Assembly: GCA_030549495.1 (NCBI GenBank)
Contig: JAUIRK010000979.1
Location: forward strand, 15,001-79,000
Reading direction: 5' to 3'
DNA from: Nectonema munidae
Lineage: Eukaryota > Nematomorpha > Nectonematoida > Nectonematidae
Length of the DNA stretch: 64,000 bases
In this document: one piece after another, positions 48,689 through 60,600 of the stretch
Layout of the letters: each line of letters starts with the position of its first letter
How positions within the stretch are numbered: the stretch's first letter is position 1
Translations under genes and position numbers: made by a program
The notes under the pieces: generated by a model
What the model was told of the DNA's origin: nothing
Seen by the model: the letters and a program-made list of their open reading frames with translations, nothing else
Database searches by the model: none

Positions 48689-51600
48689 CTAGTTGGGCAG
48701 GGCGCCCAAATCGAAGCGTCTGAACTTGTCCAAGTTGTAGAAGTTGGCGCGAACGATGCGCCCGCCAAAGTAGCGCTTGTGCAAGTCCAGAACCGCTTTG
48801 ATGGCGCCCTCGATCTTCGTGAACTCAACGAAAATGCGCACAGCTTCTTCATCCTCTGCGCCGGGAATCTCGAAGATGAGACACTTGTGCACTTCGCCAT
48901 ACTTCGAACACTCCTCCTTGGTTTCTTCTTCGAGATCGTTGTCCACCTCCCCACTGCCCACCATGTTGCGCAGGAGAACGACCTTCGATGGATTCTTCAG
49001 CAAATCTGCCTCTTCTGAGTTCGCTGCAACTTGCACAACTTCTTCTGAATACACAAAAATTCGTTACACACACTCCCACACTTTGATAATAATTTCCAAT
49101 AAAAAATTATTTGAAAATGTAACATGTTACATTGATTCAGAATACTGTTCTGCTTTATCAATAAAGTTTTGAGTATTTTCAATAGAAAAGATGGCAAAAT
49201 AGCACCTACCACTGATTTTGAATATTCAAATGTATTCCTTAATTTGCATAATGATTGCCAAGTTTAATTTTTAAATGGGCCTTTACTCTTATCAGTATGT
49301 TTGTTATATTTTGTAACATTTAAAAATAGCCCCTAAGGAATGAATATTTTGAGTAAAAAACTTCGTTTGACGTATTTTTTCATGTGTCAGAACAGATGTT
49401 TTTTTATTGTAATGTTCGACTGTTATATTTTGTAACATTATACATCATCAATACAAATTATTTTTCTTATTAAAATTTGTTTATTTTATTATAATTCTAT
49501 TATTTTTTTTTTACTTTTTATTTTAAATTTTGTTATAATTATAAAATCGATTATTGCGAAATTTATATGTCTTTGGAGAAAGATATTGATGCCCGTGGTA
49601 CAGAAATACGTAGAATCAAAGATGTAATCGGAAAATTTTTTGATAGAAATTCTTATGATAAAGATTTTGAAGTTGATGAAAATGATTTTTCTGAAAATGA
49701 ATGTGATTGGTAGTCAATCTAAAGATGACGAAGGTGAAAGTTATACTTATCAATCAGAGAGAGAATTGATACAATCAGGGAATATTTGCTACACAAAAGG
49801 ACCTTTTGAAAATAAACGGAGAGCGAGAAATATGGTGAAGAAAAATAACAAAAACGTTAATATTTAAATTCTGTTTTCTTGTTTACTCTTTTTATGAATA
49901 CAAATGATACAAAAGTAAACAAATCGAAAAGTGTAGGGACATAGTGGGAGAAAGCAAGAAAATACAATTTTATATGAATTTTTTCAACTGATGAAATTAA
50001 AGCTGGTTTAGCTGTAATTATCAGAGCTGTGTTAGATAGGGGCAATTTTACTTCTCTTTATGAAATGTGGAATCATTTAGAGAGCCTTTTTATCGTATTT
50101 TGATTGGTTTGCAAATGGCGTTAGGGTTAAGGTTAGGTTTAGTGTTTGCGCAATCGTACATACATACGAATACATATACATTTTTTGACATTCTTGACAC
50201 AAACTTTCCAATTTATTTGTATTCATACACGTCTAACACAAAAAACATCATATATGTATACATGCATACGAATACATAGATACATACGTATCGACATTAG
50301 CCACTACCCATACACTAAAATGCTAAAATCGCAAAAACAATGGTACAGGTACACCCTAAAATAGAACACAAGCTTTTGGAAAAAGAACGTCGTCGACATT
50401 CAAAGGAGTTCAAGAGAAGATAGCAGTAGGTTTCATTCTCCTTCTTCCAAAAATTATCATCAATAACGAGGAAGAGAGAGACTCATACTCCAATCAATTA
50501 TTTCACGCGTCTTGTTACGTTTTTAACCATGGAGTTGGAATCAAACAAAAAAATGTCCATCTCCAATTCCTAATCCGTACCCGAGTCCGTTATTTTTGAC
50601 CTTCAATAAACTAAGTCGTCTGCGCTTATAAATGCTTTTATTGAGTCTTCTGCTTTATTTGATATCGAATTGTTATTCTGATAGCTACAAATACTGAGTT
50701 ATAATTTTAGTTATCTATTTCTTTTCATTTTTTTGCTGATATAAAAATTTCATTTCAATTCTTTAAGCACTAAACAGAGTCGGAAATTGTCGACTTTACA
50801 AAAATAAAGATCATCTTTATTTTATTAAATAAAATTTTAATTTTATTGGTGACGAATTTGGTTAGGATTAGATATAAGATAACACCGATTGTAGAATCCA
50901 CCCTATCATTCATTAAGATACGTTGAAATACGAGAACATTAGTTGACATTGACATTTTAAAAATAATCAAGCTGTCAACACAATTCACAGTGCATGTAAA
51001 GAATAAACAAACGTGACATTGTGAACTCAGATAAACAACTCACAATGAAAAAAAAGAGGTAAAAACTTCGAAAAGCATCTTCAAATAATAAAGTTTCATT
51101 TTATCAAATTATACTTTTTGGGATGTCATTTTCGTGTAGAATTTTGCCGCCTCTTTTGGAAGTTTTTTCAACGGTCAATGCTTGTGACATTCCTTGTTCT
51201 TTGCGGCCCAAACCTTGGCCTTCTTTAAATCCGTACTTAGCCATTATGCGTTCTGCAACCGAGCCTCTAAAACATAGATCATGCGTATAATTATGGAAAA
51301 CAGTGGTAACATTAAAAATCTGAAACACACTTACTGCATAAAACACATTAAAATTTAAATGTGCAAACAGTTGTAAAAAGATTTTAAAATTGGTCCTGGC
51401 TGTCTCCAGAAAAATGAGTTAGATGGGGGGGGGGGGGGGGGGGGTGAGGAGGTAAAAAATGTTTTTAATATTAAATACATTTAAAAATATCTAGAAAAAG
51501 ACATTTCAATAAAATTTGTGCACCTTTGGCACAATTTCTTGGTCTCGATTTTAGCAAATTTCGCTTAAATAAAGCAAATTAGATATGAAGATTCAGCATA

Positions 51601-54600
51601 TCAAAGAAATTAGTACACATCAGCGCATCTTTAGTAGTACAGGTAATTAATACCTTGAAGTTAATCACCCTCCTTACAATGCCTAAGCTAAGCAAGGACG
51701 TTCTCAAACCGGCTCCTTATTTTGAGTATCTGCTATTCATTGCGAATCAGTCTACTTTCAAAGTTTATGTGATTTTGTGGCAAATTTTATATTAAGATGA
51801 AGACAAAAAGTAAGAAAGCTTTCGAAGTAGACAAAGATAGACATTAAATGCAGCCGGAGCATTATATTACTTTTGAAAATAAAATATTTGAAAGCATTAC
51901 GAATTGGAGATGCTCGATAAAATAAAGTTGTGTTTTTAACGATACTCTAAAATCAGCATTATGAGATTGGCACGCGCAAAGCGTTCGTCAGATAAGCTTG
52001 GCATATCAAAAGGTTGGCGATGACTGCCCTAAAGTATTGCATGCGTGCTCAATTTATCAACGTTTGCCAAACGAAAGCATCTGATTAATATTTCATTTTA
52101 TTCCGTGGATATATGATGTTTCATACTTCTCCCTTGATTTATGATAAGCTTCTTATATTTGTATTTTTTGTTGCTCCAAATCTTCGATGTATTTACAGGT
52201 AGTTTTTGGCGTTATTTATACAAGATTTCTCAAGGGGTCCACATGGCCACTTATGGGGCCATAAAATAATTCTAAGCAAATCTTATATTTTTTGCTGTAA
52301 TTGTATTGATTTAAATGAAATACTTAATTCGATTGTGGTGTTATTAGCTCGCTCGCAATAAATGTTCTTCTAAAAAAGTACTCACTTGAGGGTTGGGGCT
52401 ATCTTGCTCTCGCCATCATCGCATTTGATGAGGGTTGAGTCTTCTAGAAGGGAGGCCGGAGGAGCAATACCATATGTACAGTTTTTTTCCGCTTCTTCTT
52501 GTTTGATCACTTCCGCACTTTTGGTTTCCTGGCCTTTTTGTTCTAGTCGTTTCTTTCTCTGCCTAAAATTTAAAAAATACAAGCATCAGAATGCAGCACA
52601 ACTTTAAAAAGTTTCACTAATTTTCATTTTCCTTATTACTATCTTCTTTCCTTTAAAATGATGTAATAAAAATATATCAAAATTAGGTTGGAAACAAAAA
52701 AATGCTTTTTAACTCTTTGTGCTTATGAACACCCATATCTGTCTCCCTCTTTCTATTTCCTTGTTCACATTCCTGATTTTATCATCGTGTATTCCCATTT
52801 CTCATACACCCCTTTATGAACATTTGCTTTCATCCTAAAAATATTAAAGGACTTGAGATTGTTACAGCCAATGATATCCCAGTTTTTTCTATTTTTGCGC
52901 ATACGCTAAAAAGAGACTTAATAATAATCTCAAGCGATATCATAATCTTTATCATTCATAGATAACAACTAATTCCAAGAAAAAGTTTAGAACTTAGCCT
53001 TTGAAAATAATTTTCAAACAAAACGCCAAATATTGTTAGTACTTTAATTCCATTACTCCACCTAGGGCCGTTTTTATGATTTCTTGATTTTAAGGTGTTT
53101 TTGTATCACTCAATCTCGCCTGATTTCTCTGGGATGAAATGGGTTAAGATGGCCTCGCGCAAACAGCGACGAGTTACTATTTGAAGCCTTTTCTCTATCC
53201 CAAGAGCTCAAGCCATTTTGCAAATAAAAAATTTAGAAAAGCCTTTTTTCTAAAAAAAAAAATTGTTATCTCTGTAAGTGCCTTTCTTTGTATTAAAAAA
53301 ATATAAATTCCAAATTTCCTTTCAAGCCTTTTTTTTAATTTTATGTCTTGGTTAAAAAAAAGGAACTGCACGAAATTTTTACTCAGGTAGAGTAGGGACC
53401 CCGCTATCGTTTATTTCAAAATAACCGCCTTCTTAAGAGTGACATTTATTACTATTAATAATAATTTATGTGTAGTTCAAAATTGTCTCACTTACTTTTC
53501 CTTTTCTTCTAGATCCTTCTTCCACTCCAGCATCATGGCGCGTTCTCGTTCTTCGCGTCTCCTGGAATCAATTTTATCGTAGTCATTCGGCTGAAATGGA
53601 TCATACTCACTGCTTATGCTGTAACCCCCTGTTTCATTGCCATGTGTGTCATGATTGTAGCCTTCCGCTAACACAGCCAATGAAGTGAATGAGGATACGG
53701 AATTCGATGAGGTTGAATTCTAAAAATAGACGATTTTGTATTCAAAGCTTTTGAAAAATAGTGCTCATCTAGGAAATACATTAAAATTATAAAACTTAAA
53801 AATGAAGATTCTAAATCTTAAAAGGATACAATGAAAAAACTTAGTTTAACGTCCTTTGTTGGCAGTGCCTGACACAGACAAATTTGTTGGACCTTTTTTA
53901 TTGGAGCATGCTGCATTTCTTGGTCGAATGGCATTAGACTAAACAATAAGAAATTCTATTTCGAGTACCTTGGGAATCGAACCCGAGAGCTTTGGAATGA
54001 AATCCCTGGAGTCTAACGACAATACCGCCGGTGCCTTAAAATGATACGAAAATAATTTCCTGGAAAACCCTCCCTTCGTTGTTCTCTTTATAATTTATGA
54101 TTATAGATACTTTATCCAAAAAGATTCTCTTAAAGCATCATACAAGTGATTCTCATAGTGCTATCATTCATCCTTAAGATTTAAAAAAAAATTTCAACTG
54201 CTTTCTTTTTCAATAAATTTTTAAGAGACTATTTTTATTTCTAGGAAAGACTTGTCTGACATTGGTCTACAAAGGGTAGAGTAGAAAAAAATGAAACTTC
54301 TAAGTTTTATTAGTAAAAGACACCTTACGATCATGCATTTCTGACATACCATTTACTCTGTAGCTTACTTAGAAATTTGGGTGCCAATACCCTTAAGCCC
54401 GTGTTTAAATCGTCTGTTTATCTTATGCAATGAGTCTTTATACAACTTAAGCCTTTCCTTACCAGAAAAATCAGACGATATTTATTAAAAAGCAGAAGAT
54501 TCCTATACAAAACTATTTGAAAAAGCAGACGAAGGTAAAATGGTTTATGTAACTGGTAAAATCAGTTTATTACTGGAACTTTTATTTTTTTTTTTGAAAA

Positions 54601-57600
54601 AAAAAAGAAGTTGCTTTTATCTACCTTTATTTGGATAAAAATACAACGATCCAAACGGATTAGTAATCTTTCAAAAATTCAGTAGATCTATAGATATTAC
54701 TTCACTAATACTTTCAAAATTAAATATAGATTAAAACTTGAAATTAAAAAATAACTTTTTCAGGAAGACATTAAATTCTGTAGACTTAATTCTTGCGCCA
54801 AGGTTTAGATTTCTCAAGTTATTTGGTACTATTTTTTTTAAATATTCACTACTTCATAGATTTTGTTATTTCTAAAAAAAAATTAGATTTAAATTTACTA
54901 ATAATAATTTCAACAACCCTCATCAGGCAAACATGGGTCTATCAGACCCGAGAAACTTTAAAAATGAAGATTTTTTTGTCATAAATTATACATATAGTTT
55001 TGAAACTTTTAAAATGCCTCATTCTACTTGTATTTAAATCATTCAAAAAATATTTTTGTCAAAGTTATTTTTTTGTTCGGCAACACCCTAAAAACTTTTA
55101 GCATTGCGTTGTAGGTAAACATGGGTCTAATAGACCCAATAAGCAGTGAGCACTCACAAAAACATATTATTTGTGTGAAATGTAGTAAAAATAAATAAAT
55201 ATATTTAATATTTTTACAATTAAATAATAGTAAGTGTTTATTCATTAACTATTGAACTTTGAAAAAGCTTCAAACAAATAAAGAAAACCTTTTTTTGCAA
55301 CGCGTCTTTTCACCCAAAAACACATTCAAAAAACACCTAAAAACTAGTTTTATTTGTAGTTTAAAATGATTAAGGACAAATTTTTATGAAGTCAAAATTT
55401 CTGTTTTGCCAAACTTTCTATTTCCCATAATATATCCTGCTATTTTTTTAAAAATATCATTACTCCATAGATTTTATACAACTTAAAGTAGACGAATTTT
55501 ATTTCATCGGATACTAGTGTCCTGTAGCGCGTTAGATCGTTTCTTTAGGAAAAAGTTTTCTTCTTATCTTAGTCTGCTTATCGTTTTCATTTAAAGCAGA
55601 ACATTTCCAATTCTTGAAGCTCTGCTTTCTCTCTCTTTTAAAGCTCAAAATAATTCATAAACCAGCAATATAATAATTATTCGGATTTTCTGGAGGAATT
55701 TCCTAAATTTTTGGGCGTTATTAGATCTCAATATCTTACTTGGTTTATGGATCTTTTGACTTCGTATCGTTTTTCCAATGATACATTTAATAGGACCTGT
55801 CTCTAAGACTCAACTTGATAACATTCTTATTTCTACTGATTTGAAATACTGACATTCTGGCACCATTTTTTTCTTCTTTATCAGATCATTTACCAACTTT
55901 TATTTCATTAGAGTATAAGGGTTCTCTTAATCACAATTTTACCAAAACTTCCATGGATTTCTGTCTGCTTTATTCGATTCTGAAACATGAAACTTGGGAA
56001 AATATTATCAACTCTCAGCTTTCTGTCTCTGATCCTTGTAAATTTTTTTGTCTATTTAAATGATGCAAAACTCAAATATACTTCAGTGATCTACAAAACA
56101 AATAAATACAAACATAAGAAAAACAAATGGATGATTCCTAGTGTGACAAGAACCTAATTGGTTTGCCCCACCTTCTTTTTATATTTCAGATTATTTTTAT
56201 AATTCTTTTTTCTAAAATAAATTTAAAAAAAATTTTTAAAAAATGGATGACTAAGATCTTTGTTATATGTTCAATCAAATATAAAGATCAAGTCTACAAT
56301 GAAATGATTAGAGAAAAATAAAATGATTTGAATTAAAAATGAATTCGACTATATAAATAAAAAACGCATATTCTTGTAGACTATTTTTCATATTGTGTTA
56401 AATCAAACAATTCTCGAAATAAAAATATTTTAAGACTGTTATACACTTTGCCATCCAGCGAGCTCTGTTGTAAGCTCCAGGTTGTTTTATTTTATAATTC
56501 ATCTCTCCTAATGTATAATTAAAAGAGTATTTGGACAAAGATTTTCTTTGATAGTCTGAGCTAAAGAACTTGGAATTTTTTTCTTGATCTGTGCATAGAA
56601 GAACTTGAAAAGGTAATTTAATTTAAATTAACGACAGCAGATGACAAGGCTGAAGCAACAATATGCACAGCTTTTCGAATAGAACTGCATGTTCTGTCTA
56701 AAGCGGCTATAAACTCCTCATTATTTAGTATTTCCTTTTGTTTGTTTGTTTTTAAGATTTTTGTCGGTGTCTTCCTAAAAGCTGAAGTTGATGGTGCACA
56801 AGATGGCTCATAATCTGCCTCATTTATGTTATTGTCAGAAGAAATTGAAGTATTTGTGCTTTCTAAAGCAACATCTCGAGAAGCTTCTTCTTTTTCTTCT
56901 AAACATTTTTTATAATATAAATTTCTCTTGATTTTTCTTTTTATATTTTTAGAAAATTTTTTATATTCTTCACCAATAAACATATTTTTCCTTCCTCTTT
57001 GATCATTAAGAAAAACTAAAACTTCTGTTTTTTTATCAAAATTTTAGATTGTAAATGTGCGATGTCAAACAAACTATTCAATTCTTTATCAGAGTCTTTA
57101 AATTTTTTAGCATGTAAAGCAGATACACGCTTTTTATTTTTCATTAATGTTTCATGTTTTTCATAGATAAAACGTATTTTTTGGTAACTTGTGCGACGTC
57201 TTTAAACTTGCTATATTGCAAAGATTTATCAATTCATTTTCTACCATAATGCAAGATTCGTTAAGATTTTTTTTCAAATTTCTCAAATAAAAAGAAATTC
57301 TTTCTAAAATACATCTTTTAGTTGGAAGTTGCTTACAACTATGAAAGTCGGTTTTACGAATAATTCCAACTGCAAAGACAAACTTATTTTTTCTTGTTAT
57401 TTTAGATAACTAAAATATAAATATAATTTATAGCATGATAAAAATAAATTATAATTTTTTTAAGATTACACTCAAAAGTGTATTTATGTGAATAATTAAA
57501 TAAGAGCCTACTTTTTTCTGTAAGCACCATTTATATTGTAAACCTAAAATAACCTCGAGAGAAGAAAAGTTAAAAAAGAAAAAAATTAAAAAAAACACAT

Positions 57601-60600
57601 TTAATTTTAAATTAAAAATAGTTTTTTTTGAAAATCAAAACAACGAATAAAAATAAAATAAAAAATTGAAAAATGTTTAATTTTTGAGGGCCGACTTAAA
57701 ATTAAAATTTTTTATCTAAATTTTATCTGGATTTATGTTTCATGTGGGAGAACGAAACTAGAATGTGCGCGATCAAAAATCATTCACTTTTTCTTGTGAA
57801 TACAATAGTAAAATTTTACATAATCTAAGAAGGTCATTTAAAATATACATTGACAAATGCTAAGTGTAAGCAAGAAATCGCTTATAAAATCCCTTTATGT
57901 TGAAACAGTTTTGTTGAATTGATTGAAGTTGGTCGCCTTTCTCCAAAATATTAAAAGAAATTAAATTTTACATATTTGCAAATGGTTATACTCCTCATGT
58001 AATCAACGCAACTGTGATATTTGTTCTTTATCATAAATTTACTTTATCTAACACCATACGCACACAAAAACATTTGATTTAGATTATATACTAACTTATG
58101 GACCTTTATACTTTCATTTATTTTACTGTACTTTTTTTTTCTCACAAATATATTATATATATGTGAAAATGGGATCTGTTATTTCCATATATTTGCTGTA
58201 CTCTACTTTGTTTTGTCTATATATATACATACACATATTGATATACATGCACTGTATTGCTTTAACAACGCATAAGTAACATTGAAAGCGGCTTTTCTTG
58301 CCCTTACACGTACGTGTACTTGTATTCAAAAATTATATTTTCATTAATAAAATTTCTTTCTCTCCTAATATTTAATTGCAATGGAAAATTGATTATTATT
58401 ATTATTATTATTATTATTGGATTGGATGAAAGAAAAAGGTAGGAATGGACTCACCGCAAAAATTTGATCTTCTCTCCGTTTGTTTTCACTCTTGTTCGTT
58501 AGTTTCTAAAAAAAAGTAAGGAAACATAGTGAGTTAAAACGAAATAAAGGATATCCCATTTCGATTGGCAATGATAAAGGTGGACGTTGGTAGTTTTTTT
58601 CATAGAGAATACGCGATTATTCTGCTTGAATCGCATCGACCTATATAAGAAATAGAGTTGGAATGCTGAAAGATGAACCCGATAATATCAAGAAACAAGA
58701 CCATCTTTAGACAATCCTACTTTCTTCAAAATTTTTAAAAGATGGGGGGGGAGGCGAATTTTTTTTAATTTTATGAAGTATTAACTATAAAAATTTCCTA
58801 ACAATGTATACATTTTTTTTATTTTATATAGAAATTTGTTTTCAGTATTTACTTTTTTAAACAAAATTATTTTTTATTTTTATTCTAAAAAAAAAGAAAA
58901 TAACATTCTCTAACTTATTTTCTAACTCAGAAATGGTCCAAATGGAGTCACATGAGGAAAAATCACCTTTGAAAAATAAACGAAGAAAAAAGAAAATAAC
59001 ATATATATTAAAAGATATAACATGTGTAACGTCCAGTACACACCCCCTTAGATGTCCGTCTTAAGTTTATCCACTAAAATAATAAAATCTGTTCGTAAAA
59101 GTGTGGCCTATCGTATTTTGAAGTTAGAACAATTAGAATCGAGTACTTTTGAAGAAAACTTTTTCAAAAAGATTGCACACTTCTAAAACATAGTTTTCCG
59201 ACATGGAGCATTTCAACCATTGAATTGGCAATAAAAAAGTTTATAAGTAAAAAGATAGTGTGGTTTAAAAAATGATTTTTGTAAAATAAGTTGCATTATT
59301 TGAAAAAACATGTAGAAGGACACTACTAGATTATGAAGTAAGAACAGATAAGAATATAATACCTAATAAAAATCTCCAATCATGAATTCAAAAATTTTCT
59401 ATAAATGCCAAGCTGCTCTGAAATTCCTATCGAACATATTTTACAGACGATGCGTGAGAGCTATGAGCAAACACATGTTGATGATCCACTAGATTTTCTC
59501 ATCTTCTGTCACAGTGATTCTATTTGTTTTACTCTTCCGCTTTCTCTGCTAAAACTCAATCATTCATTCAAGTTCTCATTCTCTCTCTTCTTTCATTCAA
59601 GCCCTCTTCTCTTCTTGTAAGGTAGCTCTTGTTAAGCTCTCCTATCTCATTCAGCTCTCTGCTCTCCAGTGACGTAGCTAGGCAGGGGCATGAGGGGCCG
59701 TGCCCACACTCCTATGTACCGCATGGTGCCCCCAAGCATCTTATGCGATATCAGTTTTTCAAAATTTCTCCAATGAAAGAATCAAGAAAGTATAAATAAT
59801 GTTGCGCAAGTTTTTTATTTTTAAATTGTGCCCCTTCTATCAACTTTTTTTTGGCTACACCACTGCTTCTGTCTAATTTGCATTTAGAGTTAAATTTAAA
59901 TAGTTTTCAATTGTTACAATTTTATATCAATGAATATTGTTAGACTCGCGCTAAGAATTTTTTTCAACAAAAGTCACAATCTTTATCACTACGTTTGCTA
60001 CATTTTGTAACATTTGAAAACTTAAATATTCAAAAAAACAATGATTTTCTTTTCTCGTATACTTTGATTAATATTAGTTTGGTCCTCGGACATTTCGCCC
60101 CATTATTTTCATAAGACAGTTCGTCCCATGGATAATTCGCCCCATTATTTTCAAAAGACATTTTGTTTCATGGACAATTCGCCCCGTTATTTTCATGACA
60201 TTTTGTCTCATGGACAATTCTAAAAAATTAAGAGATAAAATGATTAATTTTAAATAATTTAATAGAGATAAAATAAACAAGAATATATTTTTTAATAATT
60301 TTACACATAATAAGCAAAGATGGATGAAATAAATAGCCTATGAGACAATTTGTCCAGGGGGAAAATTGTCTATGGGGCGAAATTTCTATCGACCGTTAGT
60401 TTAAATAATTTTTTAATTATAAGGGTTGGTAACTTAAACGTTGGCTTTTGCTGCTTATAAAAACTTGAAAATATCAAATAAACTCTAATTCTTTATGCCT
60501 CCTATTATTTTGAAATTATTCTGAGAACAGACGGTTCCATTTTAAAATAGTAAAAATTGCTTTATTAGTTTATTTTGTTTCCTTTCTTTCTTATTTTAAT

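Noticed and set aside
48777-49172. + strand frame of 131 codons
   Set aside because: It is the antisense shadow of the RBM17 UHM exon.
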